Of a stretch of 64,000 nt of DNA, positions 44,194 to 55,400 are shown one piece after another. The DNA lies in contig NZ_CP100355.1 of the NCBI RefSeq assembly GCF_024204665.1, forward strand, positions 2,399,451 through 2,463,450, in the 5' to 3' direction. Under the pieces are notes generated by a model. That model was not told the DNA's origin. It worked only from the letters and a program-made list of their open reading frames with translations, and did no database searches. Origin of the DNA: Natronosalvus rutilus (GTDB lineage: Archaea > Halobacteriota > Halobacteria > Halobacteriales > Natrialbaceae). The number at the start of each line of letters is the position of its first letter. The first letter of the stretch is position 1. A program made the position numbers and the translations under genes.

Positions 44194-45849
44194 CTACTCC
44201 ACTGGGAGCGACTCGAGCACGTCGGGGTCCCGGACGAGTACGTCGGCGAGTGCCTCCCCGGCCGTGTCCGGCAGCGGCGAGGGCAGACCGAGGCGGTCCT
44301 GTGCGTAGGTCGCGACGTAAGCGACGCCGTCGGGCAGGTCGCGGTACTCGTTCGAGAGGCCGAGGGAGACGACGACGACGACCGGCACCGTCGTTGCGAG
44401 TTCCTCGACGATCCGTTGCTGACCCGCCGGGAACGCCTCGCGTGCGTACGTCGTGACGACGGCGACGTCGACACCGTCGGCGACCGACCGGAGCGTTTCG
44501 AGGGATCGTTCCGGCGACTCGGGTTCCATCGTCGGCTTCGGATCGTCGAGCGTGCGAACGTCGCCGGGGGCGAGCGAGCAAGTGAGAACGTCCCCGAAGG
44601 CGGCGTCGAGGTGTGGTTCCAGTTCTGGGACGCCTCTGATGCCAGTCAACAGGACGGACGCGTCCGGCGAAAGCGGGAAGACGTCACCGTTGCCCAGAAC
44701 GGAGAACGACCGCTCGTAGGCCTCGCGAGCGATCGATTCGTGCTCGACACTCGCCATCGACTCGATGGCCTCGAGCGGATCGACGTACCGGCGCTCCCCG
44801 ACGTCGTAGCGGGCTTTCAGCGCAAGGATGCGCTCGACGGATTCGTCAATTCGAGATTCGGAGAGACGACCTGATTCGACCGCCTCGAGAATCGCGTCTC
44901 GCGTCTCGAGGAGGTCGTCGGCGGGAACGAACCCAGTGAGGACGAGGTCGGCCCCGGCTTCGATCGCCTGGACGGCAGCCTCGCCGACGGGGTAGTTGTC
45001 GGCGATGGCGTCCATCATCATCGCGTCGGTGACGACGACGCCGTCGAAGCCGAGGTCGTCCCGTAGGAGGCCTGTGAGAATTGTCGGGGAGAGCGTCGCC
45101 GGAAGCTCGGGATCGAGACACTCGACGACGACGTGGGAGGTCATGATACAGTCGACGCCCTCCTCGATCATCGTCTCGAACGGCGGCAGGTGCACGCGCT
45201 CGAGGGTCTCGCGGTCGTAGGTGACGTGCGGTAACTCCATGTGGGAGTCGAGTTCGGTGTCGCCGTGGCCCGGGAAGTGTTTGGCGACGGCGACCTGGTC
45301 TTCCGCGTGGATTCCCTCGAGCGTGGCCGTCGAGTACGTGGCGACCGTCTCGGGCGTAGTGCCGGGAGAACGAACGCCGATGACGGGATTGTCGGGGTTG
45401 GTGTTGACGTCGACGACTGGCTGGTGGTTCATGTTGAGGCCCATCCCCAGCATGTCCTGGGCGATGGCCGCCGAGACGTCCTTCGCGAGGTCGAGGTCGC
45501 CGGCGGCCGTCCGTCCCATGAGCGCCGGGTAGGCGCGGGTCTCGTGTCTGACGATGTCGACGGTCCCGTATTCGCAGTCCGCGGAGATCAACAGCGGGAC
45601 TCCGGGATCCACGTCGGCGGCCCACTCTTGTAACTGATTCGTGTACTGGGCCATGAAGTGGGGTGTCACCCGGTGGTTTCCGTAGATCCGCAGTGCCCCC
45701 GGTCGGACGGTCTCGAGGACCGTTTTCATCTCCTCGGTGGGCCAGCCGGTGTCGGTCTCGAAGTTCCCGAGTCCGATGCCCGCGTGAATCAACTGTCCGA
45801 CCTTCGCCTCCAGAGATAGCTCTTCGATGGTCGTCGGTGAGTCGGCCAT
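44194..45849 (-). CDS. Glycoside hydrolase family 3, NagZ-like beta-N-acetylhexosaminidase
   Basis: 551 residues. The NagZ hallmark is KHFPGHGDTELDSH (about residues 190-203), with the His-Asp that acts as the acid/base, and the nucleophile Asp in VVTDAMMMDAI (about 272). A C-terminal alpha/beta domain follows (from about 375), which makes it longer than bacterial NagZ (about 340). There is no signal peptide, so it acts inside on hexosamine oligosaccharides. The alternative, a beta-glucosidase, is less likely because of the NagZ motif. Confidence 0.87.
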   Translation of the reverse strand: MADSPTTIEELSLEAKVGQLIHAGIGLGNFETDTGWPTEEMKTVLETVRPGALRIYGNHRVTPHFMAQYTNQLQEWAADVDPGVPLLISADCEYGTVDIVRHETRAYPALMGRTAAGDLDLAKDVSAAIAQDMLGMGLNMNHQPVVDVNTNPDNPVIGVRSPGTTPETVATYSTATLEGIHAEDQVAVAKHFPGHGDTELDSHMELPHVTYDRETLERVHLPPFETMIEEGVDCIMTSHVVVECLDPELPATLSPTILTGLLRDDLGFDGVVVTDAMMMDAIADNYPVGEAAVQAIEAGADLVLTGFVPADDLLETRDAILEAVESGRLSESRIDESVERILALKARYDVGERRYVDPLEAIESMASVEHESIAREAYERSFSVLGNGDVFPLSPDASVLLTGIRGVPELEPHLDAAFGDVLTCSLAPGDVRTLDDPKPTMEPESPERSLETLRSVADGVDVAVVTTYAREAFPAGQQRIVEELATTVPVVVVVSLGLSNEYRDLPDGVAYVATYAQDRLGLPSPLPDTAGEALADVLVRDPDVLESLPVE

Positions 45850-46005
45850 ACGCCCTCTCTCGAGCGATAGCTCAAAGGTCTTTCTGGAGCGGGCATTCGT
45901 GCCGCGCGGTGAGTCGACGGTCGAGACATCGCTCGAGTACTCGAATCACAGTCGAGCGACAGTCACCACAATCTACTTCCCGTCACTCCAGCAACCGTCT
46001 CGAAC

Positions 46006-47085
46006 ATGAGCCAGTACGAGGTTGCGTATATCGGAACAGGGCCGGAACCGGATAACCCAGTGTGGGGAGAGAGCGCAGCGATGGCCTATCGTCACGCCCG
46101 CGGCTACGACGAACACCCCGACTGCGTATCCGTTGCGTGTGCGGACATCGTCGAGGAGAACGCCCGTGCGTTCGCCGACCGAAACGGAATCGACGACGCG
46201 AACGTGTTCACGGACCACGAACGAATGCTCGAGGTCGTGAATCCGGACGTCGTCAGCGTCTGTACGCCGGTCCCAACGCACGCGGACATCGTCGTCGACT
46301 GCACGGAAGGCGGCGAAACGCTGCAGGCGATCCACTGCGAGAAGCCGATGGCCGCCACGCCGGGCGACAGCCGCCGAATGAAGACGGTTTGCGATGAGAA
46401 CGGCGTACAATTGACGTTCAATCACCAGCGTCGAGTCGCGACGCCGAGTCAGCGCGTTGCCGATATCGTCGAAGCGGGAAGAATCGGCGACCCGACTCGA
46501 CTCGAGCTCACGACGAAGAACGTCTTCGACTCCGGAACGCATCTGATCGATCTCTGCAACCTCGTTCTCGGTGATCCCGCCGTCGAGTGGGTGATCGGAC
46601 AGATCGACTATCGGACGGAGAACGTGCGCTACGGCCACCACAACGAGAACGAAGCGTTCGTCCGGTGGCGTTACCGAAACGGCGTGGACGCCGTCGCAGC
46701 GACCGGGAACGACGCCGATTTCATCGACTGCAGTCTCCGCGTCCTCGGGACCGGTGGCGAAGTCGAACTCAACCCCGATGGCGACGCCCAGATTTGTCTC
46801 AAATTGGGCCCGACCGACCCGTGGGAGGAACTCGACACCGGCGAACCGCTCGCGGATATTCCAGCTGCCATCGTCGACGTCATCGAGGGCCTCGAAACCG
46901 ACAGCGAGCCGGCATTGAGCGCCGATCGCGCGCTCGCGGCCCTCGAGATCAGTTTCGCCGCCTACGAATCGTCCCGCCGTCGCGGTCGAGTCGACTTCCC
47001 GCTCGAGATCGATGACAATCCACTGCTCTCGATGGTCGAAAACGGCGACCTAACGCCGCGGCCAGTCGACCGAGACGACGAGTGA
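46006..47085 (+). CDS. Gfo/Idh/MocA-family oxidoreductase
   Basis: 359 residues. Rossmann start VAYIGTGPEPD (about 5-15), HCEKPMAATP with the catalytic Lys (about 108-117), and FDSGTHLIDLCN with the catalytic His (about 174-185). This completes the normal active site. It is followed after 62 bases by an SDR gene on the same strand, likely one transcript. It probably oxidises a sugar, aminosugar or cyclitol with NAD(P). Confidence 0.87.
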   Translation: MSQYEVAYIGTGPEPDNPVWGESAAMAYRHARGYDEHPDCVSVACADIVEENARAFADRNGIDDANVFTDHERMLEVVNPDVVSVCTPVPTHADIVVDCTEGGETLQAIHCEKPMAATPGDSRRMKTVCDENGVQLTFNHQRRVATPSQRVADIVEAGRIGDPTRLELTTKNVFDSGTHLIDLCNLVLGDPAVEWVIGQIDYRTENVRYGHHNENEAFVRWRYRNGVDAVAATGNDADFIDCSLRVLGTGGEVELNPDGDAQICLKLGPTDPWEELDTGEPLADIPAAIVDVIEGLETDSEPALSADRALAALEISFAAYESSRRRGRVDFPLEIDDNPLLSMVENGDLTPRPVDRDDE

Positions 47086-47147
47086 CTCAGGTGGGTGCTG
47101 GCGAGACCCAATCGGTTAAGACGATAGCATCGCATACCTCGAGTACG

Positions 47148-48011
47148 ATGTCGGGACTATTCGCAGACGAGACGGTGATCGTCACCGGCGGAACCCGGGG
47201 AATTGGCCGGGCCATCGTCGATAGATTCGCGGCCGAGGGAGCGAACCTGGTCGTCTCCTCGCGCAGCGAAGACGACGTGACGACCGTCGCGGACGAACTG
47301 AGTGCAGAGTACGGCGTCGACGCCGTCGGCGTTCCCTGTGACGTCACGAACGCCGACGAGATCGAAGTGCTGGTCGACGCGACCCTCGAGCGATTCGGCG
47401 AAATCGACGCCCTCGTCAGCAACGCCGGCGGGTCGATTAACGACGACAACCTCCATCGAATCGACGAGGACGCGTGGGATCGTACCGTCGAACTCAACCT
47501 GAAGTCGCTCTTCCTGGTTGCCCGGGAGGTGCTCCCGCCGATGGTCGAGAGTGGCGGTGGCTCGATCGTTCACATGTCCTCGGTCAACGGCCTGGACGGA
47601 ATCGGCCAGATCGCCTACTCCTCCGCCAGGAGTGGCGTCCTCGGCCTCTCGCGACTCATCGCGACGCAGTACGGTCGTCACGGCGTTAGATCGAACATCG
47701 TCTGCCCGGGGACCATCGAAACCGACCGACGAAGCGGGCAGATGGACGAGACCGGCGAGAGCCGCGCGTCGGACGAACACGACGGCGAGTGGACCCAGCG
47801 CGACCAGTGGATCGACCAGTACCCCACCGGCCGATTCGGCCGACCGGAGGAGGTCGCCGACGCGACCCTCTTTCTCGCCTCGGACATGTCTTCGTTCGTC
47901 AACGGCACCCACCTCGTCGTCGACGGCGGACTCACCGCCGGCCTGGACTGGAGCTTCCAGCAGCAAATCTTCGGGAGCGAGGAGACGCCGACCCGGCCGA
48001 GCAAACGGTAG
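47148..48011 (+). CDS. Short-chain dehydrogenase with Arg in place of the catalytic Lys
   Basis: 287 residues from the ATG at 47148. The TGGTRGIGRA loop, NAGG and the SSVNGL Ser strand are normal. The active-site YxxxK is instead Tyr-Ser-Ser-Ala-Arg (codon AGG) at about residues 156-160. The usual Lys lowers the Tyr pKa; Arg can sometimes do so partly. It may be an unusual reductase or a poorly active protein. The C-terminus is longer than average. Confidence 0.85.
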   Translation: MSGLFADETVIVTGGTRGIGRAIVDRFAAEGANLVVSSRSEDDVTTVADELSAEYGVDAVGVPCDVTNADEIEVLVDATLERFGEIDALVSNAGGSINDDNLHRIDEDAWDRTVELNLKSLFLVAREVLPPMVESGGGSIVHMSSVNGLDGIGQIAYSSARSGVLGLSRLIATQYGRHGVRSNIVCPGTIETDRRSGQMDETGESRASDEHDGEWTQRDQWIDQYPTGRFGRPEEVADATLFLASDMSSFVNGTHLVVDGGLTAGLDWSFQQQIFGSEETPTRPSKR

Positions 48012-48111
48012 GCGCGCCTCAAGAGGTTCGTCGCGCCGAGAAACGGGTTCGAAACCGAGTCCGCGTCGAGTCGAGGTGCGGACCGAGACAGTCAGACGCG
48101 CTTGGAGAACG

Positions 48112-49293
48112 TCAGACGTGCTCGGAGGCCCACACGAAGAACCTGAGCGGAAGGGCCGTCTCGAGCAGCGGATCGCCTACCCGAAGGTGGGCACACCGGT
48201 CGTGCATACCGAACAGGAGCGAGGACATCGTCGTTCGCTCGCACTCGACGTCCGGCTCCAGTCCGTCGCTTCCGGGCTCGACCGACACTCCGTCGGGACC
48301 GTAGCCGATCCGAACCGACTGCTCGCCCGCGAAGGCGAGTTCGACGCTTCCCTCGTCGGAGCGCCCGCTCTCGAGCCAGCGCTCCTCGAGTTGCCCCTCG
48401 AACGCCTCGAGTACGGCCTGCAGGTCGTTGATGCGGAACTTTCGATGCGGGCGCGCCGTCCAGAATCGGCTGTGACGAGAGACGATCGGCTCGAGCGGGT
48501 GCCTCGGCGGGACGCGCGCCGTCAGTTCGTTCAGGTCGAGCAGTGCCAGGACGTGCGAGAGCAGCGTCTCGAGGCCGCGTTCCGAGCCGCCGAACTCCTC
48601 GATCGTACGGCTGCGACTGGTTCGAGTGAGGCTCACGTACGCCGGGCCGTTTGTATTATCGTTGCCCCCGTCTCCGTTGCCGTTTCCGCCGTAGACGAAC
48701 GTCTCTAGATCGCGCTGTCCGAGGACGGTCCGAGTCTCGTCCAGGTCACGGACCACGCGGTACGGTTCGGCCTCGTGGATCTCGTGGAGCGTCTCGAGGT
48801 GGGCGTCAGCCTCGTAGCCGACGACGGCTTCCGAGGCGGTTGCGTCGCCGTCGAACGATCGCTCGGTGAGTTTGTACTGGTACTCGGTGCCGACGTTCTC
48901 ATAGCCGAAGTGGGCGTATCGCTGGCGGTTGCCGCTCAGATCGGAGAGGGGAAGCTCCTCGTCGGCCATCCGGTCGAACCAGAACTCGAGCAACTCGCTC
49001 ATGTAGCCGTTGCCCCGGTACCGTCTATCGGTGGCGACGCCGCCGATGCCCCAGCATTCGACCGTTTCGCCGTCGACACCGGTCGAGAGGATCTGTGGGA
49101 CCGCGCCGATGTGGCTCACAATGCGGTCGTCCTCGACGATGATCGCGTGGTGGTCGCTGTGGTCCGGATCGTATGCAAACGGGAGGCTGGCCTGCATTCC
49201 GCCGCGCTCGTAGGCGAAGTAGCGATCGAGCAGGCCCATCATCTCCGAGAACTCCTCCGGGGTCACGAGTCGCGGGCCGTTGGCGTCGGTCAT
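48112..49293 (-). CDS. GNAT N-acetyltransferase with SCP2-like C-terminus (Eis-like)
   Basis: 393 residues from the ATG at 49293. The GNAT domain has the acetyl-CoA loop GVATDRRYRGNGYM (about residues 90-103). A second, incomplete GNAT-like part follows with a Gly/Asn-rich loop (about 200-214), and the C-terminal part (about 290-393) looks like the sterol-carrier fold of Eis enzymes. It would acetylate amines of a small substrate; in this locus an aminosugar is possible. It is co-oriented with the isomerase at 49351 and 57 bp from it. Confidence 0.82.
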   Translation of the reverse strand: MTDANGPRLVTPEEFSEMMGLLDRYFAYERGGMQASLPFAYDPDHSDHHAIIVEDDRIVSHIGAVPQILSTGVDGETVECWGIGGVATDRRYRGNGYMSELLEFWFDRMADEELPLSDLSGNRQRYAHFGYENVGTEYQYKLTERSFDGDATASEAVVGYEADAHLETLHEIHEAEPYRVVRDLDETRTVLGQRDLETFVYGGNGNGDGGNDNTNGPAYVSLTRTSRSRTIEEFGGSERGLETLLSHVLALLDLNELTARVPPRHPLEPIVSRHSRFWTARPHRKFRINDLQAVLEAFEGQLEERWLESGRSDEGSVELAFAGEQSVRIGYGPDGVSVEPGSDGLEPDVECERTTMSSLLFGMHDRCAHLRVGDPLLETALPLRFFVWASEHV

Positions 49294-49350
49294 CGCGACC
49301 ACCGCTTTGCTGGTCGGTCGGATTCGATACGAGCGTCGGTCATAGAGTTG

Positions 49351-50226
49351 TCAGTTGGCATTGTCGATGAGCGTCGTGAGTTGGTCGAGTTCGTGCGTTG
49401 CAATCGCGACGTCGTCGCCGGGTTCGTCCTGGGGAACGCTACATTCGGCAGTGACGAATCCGTCGTATTCGGCCGCCGCCAGCGCCTCGAACAGGGGCGC
49501 GTGATCGACCTCGCCCTCGCCGAGCCGGCGGGGTCGATACGTCTGCAGGCCGTCAGCGGTCTCGAGGCGGAACGATCCGGGAAATTCGTCGGCATCGACG
49601 ACCCGTTGCTCGTCCTTGACGTGGACGTGCCGCAGGTCGTCGCCCAGTCGGTCGACCGAGTCGGCACTATACTCCTCACCGACGAGGAACATGTTTCCGG
49701 CGTCGTGGATGACGCCCACGTTGTCCCGGCCGATGGCCGACAACAACTGCTTCGTTCCCGAAACCGTCTCGGAGAGCCAGCGAGCGTGAATTTCGATCAG
49801 GAGCGTGACGTCGTACGCTGCGGCCCGATCAGCGGCCCGCTGGTACCACGTCGCGGCCGTCTCGACGTCCTCGTCGGTCGCCTTCCACGGGGCCGGCCCG
49901 CCGGGATTGTGCCGAACGAGATCACAGTCGAGTAGGGTCGCGAACTCGAGGAATCGCTCGAGTGCCTCGAGCTGGGCCTCACACTCGGATCGGGGCTTGT
50001 CGACGTACGCACCCGTATAGGTCGCGAGACACGGGACGCCGAGGCCGTGATCGTCGAGTCGTTCCCGGAGGGCAGCGACCTCGTCGGTCGTCCGGTCGAC
50101 GTCGAGGTGGGGGGCCCGGCACATCGGTTCGAACCCGTCGTAGCCGATTTCTGCCGTCAGATCGACGGCTTCCCCGAGGCTCCGGTCACGCAGAACCTTG
50201 CTGAACAGGGCTGGTTGAATCGCCAT
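49351..50226 (-). CDS. Sugar phosphate isomerase/epimerase (xylose-isomerase-like)
   Basis: 291 residues. The metal-binding Glu is in IGYDGFEPM (about 31), with RHNPGG at about 123 and LIEIHAR at about 152. IHDAGN (about 182) and HVHVKDE (about 209) complete the barrel site. The family interconverts keto sugars or dehydrates inosose. A TTTATAG TATA-like sequence (reverse strand) lies about 30 bases before the start. It likely forms a two-gene operon with the acetyltransferase. Confidence 0.85.
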   Translation of the reverse strand: MAIQPALFSKVLRDRSLGEAVDLTAEIGYDGFEPMCRAPHLDVDRTTDEVAALRERLDDHGLGVPCLATYTGAYVDKPRSECEAQLEALERFLEFATLLDCDLVRHNPGGPAPWKATDEDVETAATWYQRAADRAAAYDVTLLIEIHARWLSETVSGTKQLLSAIGRDNVGVIHDAGNMFLVGEEYSADSVDRLGDDLRHVHVKDEQRVVDADEFPGSFRLETADGLQTYRPRRLGEGEVDHAPLFEALAAAEYDGFVTAECSVPQDEPGDDVAIATHELDQLTTLIDNAN

Positions 50227-50418
50227 CTGGTGTACGGTATTCTCGAGTTACTATAAATACTGGCACGGTATCGGTTCGTCGTCGGCGCCAAAAATGAAAC
50301 GAGGCGTCGCGGCTCGGGCGGGTGCGTGACGATCAGCCATCCTGTTCGGTCGAGCGATTGAGTGACGACCGGCGGTACAAACGATTAAGACCCTCGCCTC
50401 CATCGGACCCGATAGCAC

Positions 50419-52158
50419 ATGACAGCGACCGAGCTACGCGTCGTTCCTCGACCGCGTCGCGTCGAGGCGACGAGCGGAACCGTCCGATTCGAGCCACCGT
50501 TTACGCTCGCCGCGGAGGCGGACGTCCCCCCTGTCGTCGGCTCCCTGTTCGAGACGCTCCTCGAGCGAGAGACGAACGCCCCGGTACGGCGGGGAACCGA
50601 CGACGCGGACGTCAAACTACGCCTCGAGGACGATTCCACCGATGCGGTCGACGATCCGGAGGGGTACGTCCTCGAGGCGAACGCCGACGCAGGAACGGTA
50701 ACGATCCGCGCCGCGACCGCCGACGGCCTCCGACACGGCTGCCAGACGTTCGTGACCGAAATTTCACGAGTCGATGCGGGCGACGGCCACGAACAGTGGA
50801 CCCTTCCCGCCTGCGAAATCCACGACTGGCCGGAGTCGTCCTGGCGCGAGTTCATGCTCGACCCGGCTCGCGGCTTTTTCCCGGTCGAGCAGGTGAAACT
50901 ACGGATCGACCAAGCCGCGCGGGCGAAGTACAACCGACTCCACCTCCACCTGCTCGACGACGAGGGGTACGCCCTCGAGTCCGCGGCCTATCCCAAATTG
51001 AACCAGGATGCAGACGGTACGGCCCGCCCCGCGTACTCGCCGGAGGACGTCGACGAACTCGTCGCGTACGCTGGCGACCGGGGAATCGACATCGTTCCCG
51101 AAATCGACGTTCCGGCCCACGCCAGTCACCTTCTCGAGCGGTATCCCGAACTCCGGTGTACCGTCGATGATGGCGAGCCCGCCGACCGGACGATCTGTAT
51201 CGGCTCCGAGGAGACCGTCGAGTTCGTCGAGACGTTGCTCGGGGAGGTGATCGAGCAGTTCCCATTCGAGTATGTGCACGTCGGCGGCGACGAGTGGGAG
51301 ATGCAGGGATACTCCTGGAACGAGTGCGTCGATTGCCAGGCGAAGATGGCCGCGGACGGCTCCGAGACGGACACCGAGCACTTCTACGCGTTCGTTCGCC
51401 ACCTCCACGACTTCCTCGCCGGACACGACCGCCGGACGATCGTCTGGAACGACCAGATCGACATCTCGAAAACGCCCGACCTCCCCCGAGACCTGCTGAT
51501 CCACTTCTGGCGCGTCGCGGCGCCCGACCGGGGTCCGGTCGAGGGCTGTAGTCTGGAGCGATTCCTCGAGGAGGGGTTCGACGTGATCAACTCCTACGTC
51601 CACGCGGCCTACGTCCGGGGCTGGATCACGGAGGACTACATGCTCGGGTGGACATCCACGCGTCGGCCGACAGTGCCGGACGAACGGGCGTCGCAGGTTC
51701 GCGGCGGGGGGCTGCTCGCGTGGGAACCGTCCGACGAGGCGGAGCGAGCGTACTTCGAGCGCGCCCTCCCGTCAGCGATGCCGATCTTCGCGGATCGACT
51801 CTGGAACTCGACGAGCGTCGACGACCGGGAATGCTATTCACGGTCGGTGACCCGACACGCACTCGGCCCGTTCGTCCCGGAAGGGTTCGACGTGTATCGC
51901 GAACTGGGCGGACTGATTCTGCCGACGTGGTGGAAACGCTCGTCCGGAACGCTGCTCGCCCACGTGAATCGTTCGTTCCGGGATCGAACGCCCGTACAGG
52001 CCGAGGCGGACTACCGATCAGCGATCGAGACGCTCTCGAGGCTGCGCGAGGCCGATCGGACGATCTATCCCGAAACCGCGTCGGCGTACGAATCGTCACT
52101 TGAGTGGCTGGTCGAGGTCGCCGAGCGAGACGGTCGGGGCGTTCTCGACCGGCCCTGA
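50419..52158 (+). CDS. Glycoside hydrolase family 20 beta-N-acetylhexosaminidase
   Basis: 579 residues. An N-terminal GH20b-like domain (about 1-130) is followed by the barrel with the catalytic pair in HVGGDEW (about residues 286-292), the substrate-assisted mechanism site, and later Trp residues (IVWNDQ) lining the pocket. There is no signal peptide, so it removes terminal GlcNAc or GalNAc from imported oligosaccharides. It is complete and of normal length. Confidence 0.92.
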   Translation: MTATELRVVPRPRRVEATSGTVRFEPPFTLAAEADVPPVVGSLFETLLERETNAPVRRGTDDADVKLRLEDDSTDAVDDPEGYVLEANADAGTVTIRAATADGLRHGCQTFVTEISRVDAGDGHEQWTLPACEIHDWPESSWREFMLDPARGFFPVEQVKLRIDQAARAKYNRLHLHLLDDEGYALESAAYPKLNQDADGTARPAYSPEDVDELVAYAGDRGIDIVPEIDVPAHASHLLERYPELRCTVDDGEPADRTICIGSEETVEFVETLLGEVIEQFPFEYVHVGGDEWEMQGYSWNECVDCQAKMAADGSETDTEHFYAFVRHLHDFLAGHDRRTIVWNDQIDISKTPDLPRDLLIHFWRVAAPDRGPVEGCSLERFLEEGFDVINSYVHAAYVRGWITEDYMLGWTSTRRPTVPDERASQVRGGGLLAWEPSDEAERAYFERALPSAMPIFADRLWNSTSVDDRECYSRSVTRHALGPFVPEGFDVYRELGGLILPTWWKRSSGTLLAHVNRSFRDRTPVQAEADYRSAIETLSRLREADRTIYPETASAYESSLEWLVEVAERDGRGVLDRP

Positions 52159-52480
52159 ACACTCCTCGAGTCCCTCTCGTAGGCCCTTCGGTGGTCCTCT
52201 CGTGGCTCCCTCGTGGTACCTTCGGGTCCACTCCGAACCCTATTCTGGCCTGGCAACCGAATTTGAGCCCCTATCGGAGCGAAATTCTTCGGGGTGCGGA
52301 TTCGGGTGCAAAACGCTCAGCGCGCGACGAGTACGTCAGATCGATTTTGACAAATTAGAACCGGGAGTAACGGCAAAATCATTAGCCAGAGCAGACGCCT
52401 GTTTTATATATCCGAGATATGTGATAACGACGCCATAGTTTTCGAAAAGTATATTGTGTTATAAAATAACGTGTGGGTGG
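52159..52480. other. Intergenic region with the lyase promoter
   Basis: Contains AT-rich DNA in its second half. AGTATATT at 52449-52456 lies about 25 bases before the start and a second ATAAAATA at 52461 even closer. No other gene is seen. Confidence 0.45.
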
Positions 52481-55400
52481 ATGTCATATGACAAGCCACG
52501 TCGGGACCGTAGCGAGCGGTCTCGAGAAGAACTGGATTCAGTAATCGAACGGTCGAACGACTTCGACGTCTCGCGGCGATCGATTCTGGCGACGACGGGT
52601 GCCGGCATTCTCGGCGGACTCTTCTCGAGCACGGGGACGGTCGGCGCCGCGGAGTCCGACGCGCTCAACGCGAAGACCCGAACCACGATCTGGACCGACG
52701 AGATGCGAGCGAACGCCCGACGAAACATCGGTCGGTACGACTGGGCTGCGAGTCAACGAGACACCGCCGTCGCGGAAGCCGACGCTCGTCTGGAAAGGTT
52801 GGGGCCCGACCTCGAGAGCCTCTGGAGCCTGGTCACTGCCCAGGGAATCCCCCGTGGCGGCGGACTGGTGAACCAGCGCGAGATTCTGGGCGGCTACCAC
52901 GATTCGGGCGACGACCGCCTCTGGAAGATGAAGGCGGAAGTCGACAATCCGCACGGCGACGGGAAGCTCACCGTGCCGACGAACGACTTCGCCGCCTACC
53001 GCGAGAGTGGCCTGGACGACCGGGGGATGTTCGATCCCGACCTCGCCGACGACTCGTTGCTGGTCAACGAGGAACACCCCGAGATGGGCGAGGGCTGGGG
53101 CGTCGACGACGGCTGGGGCTGGGTCGACGAGAACGACGACCTGGGCGGCGGCGCCGGCACCAGGTGGAACTTCGTCGCCTACTACAACCACTGGCACATC
53201 TGGCGCCCCGGGGGCATTCTTGGGCTCGTTCGCCGCCTCACCGATGCCTATCTCTACACCGGCGACCAGAAATACTCGAGGGCGGGTACCGTCCTCCTCG
53301 ACCGCATCGCCGACGTCTATCCCGAAATGGACCTCACCGAGTACACGTTCACGCTCGATGGGTTCTGGAACAGCCACGGCGGCCGCCAGACGGGGAAGGT
53401 AGTCGGCGCGTTCTGGGAGTCGAACCTCATGCGGCCGATAGTCCGCTCCTACGACGCGTTCTTCCCCGGCATGGAGGACGACGACGAACTCGTCGTGTTC
53501 CTCGACGACAGGACCGACGAGTACCCCGGCCTGGCGGAGAAAGACTCGGTCGAGAAGATCCGAAAGAACATCGAGGACAGTATTCACCGCGAGATTTTGC
53601 CGGCGAACAAGAACTCGAACATGATCGTCGCGAGCGGCGGAGGGAGCGCACTTGTGCAGGCCGCTCGCGCGCTCGACGAACCCGACGGCTACACCCGAGA
53701 AGCGATCGAGTGGGTCTTCCAGCCCGGCGACGAGTACTTCGACGGCGACGTCTGGAACGAAGAGCCCGAGAACTGGTACACCACCGGCGGAAACATCCTC
53801 ACCCCGCTGGTCGACCGGGCCGACCGCGACGGATACTTCGAGATCGAGGCGCCACACTACAACCGCATCCCTCACAGCTCGGTTCGACAGGTGGCCGACT
53901 ACCTCCGGGGGTACGACGCGTTCGACGGCGCGGACCTTTACCAGCACCCAAAACTCCAGCAGTCGCTCCTGCAGAACACCCACCTGCTGTTGATCGACGA
54001 GTTCACCCCGCAACTCGGCGACGCGCACGGCCCGTCCGCCGTCGAGTGGAGCCAGCCCTCAGTCGAGGAAGGGTTCAAACTGACGGGCGAGCCGATTTTT
54101 GCCCAGTTGTGGCACTATCAGAACGGCTACTCGACGGCGGGGATCAACGGCTCCATCTTCGACGCAGAACCCGAGAACCTCAGCGACGACGTACAGGCGA
54201 TCATCGACGCCGAGGGCCCCCTCGACCTCCCGAGCCAGAACCTCGCGGGCTACGGTTTTGCCGCGCTCCGGGACGGCGAGAACTACCTGAACCAGTCGTT
54301 CGGGACGACCTACGACACGTCAGAGCTGTTCGCCGACGCCAGTACCGAAGTCAACGACAGCTTCGACGAAGCCATTCAGTTCCAGTGCTACGAACCCGGC
54401 GAGTGGTGGACCTTCGAGTTCGAGGCCGACGAAGCCGGCGAGTACGACCTCGAGATCGAATCGCTGTTCGTCGGCTCCTACGGCATCTACAACCTCTTCC
54501 TCAATGGGGAGCAGGTCGACACCGTCGACTTCTACAGCCCTTCGTTCACCCGCGACACGATTACGTACACGGTCGACCTCGAGGCCGGGATCAACGAACT
54601 CCGCTTCGAGTGCGTCGGCAAGAACGACGACTCGAGCAACTACCTGATGGCGCTGTACTACCTCACCGTGGTCGGCGAGGACGAGCGGGAGGACTGGGAG
54701 AACGCCAAAGAGTTGGGCAACGCCAAGCGCGCGTTCTGGATGTACTACGGCCGAACGGGCATCGACGCGGGTGGCAGTACCCACAACCATGGCGACGCGC
54801 TCAACCTCGGCGTGGCAGCCCACCAGCTCGAACTCTCGCCGGACCTCGGCTACCCCGAGCGGACCGGTAACTGGCCGAAACACGACTTCACGAAGGGGAC
54901 AATCAGCCACAACACCGTGACGGTCGACCGGTCCCGCCAGGACGAACGGTGGGTCGCCACGCCGCGCCACTTCGAGGGCGAGGACGAGCGAGTGAACCTG
55001 ATCGACGTGGACGCCTACCGGGCCTACGAGCAGTGCGACGAGTATTGCCGAACGACCGCGATGATCACCGTCGACGAGGAAAACTCCTACGCCGTGGACT
55101 TTTTCCGCGTCGCCGGCGGCGACGACCACGTGTTCAGCTTCCACGGACAGGTCGGCGAGGCGACGGCCGAGGACGTCGACTTCGTCCCCCAGGACCGCGG
55201 CACCTACGCGGGTGAGGATATCCGGAAGCCGGACTACGGCGAGGAAACCGACTACAACCGCGAGGTCGGAAGCGGCTTCAACTACCTCACGAACGTCGAA
55301 CGCGACACCGATCCCGGTTCCAGCGTGGCCGTCGACTGGAACGTCGAGGACTACTGGAATCATCGCGACGACGACGCCGACGGCGTCCACCTACGCTTGA

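Noticed and set aside
52538..54028. Minus-strand frame of 496 codons under the heparinase gene
   Set aside because: Antisense shadow; no domain seen, and the plus-strand frame has a Tat signal and lyase motifs.
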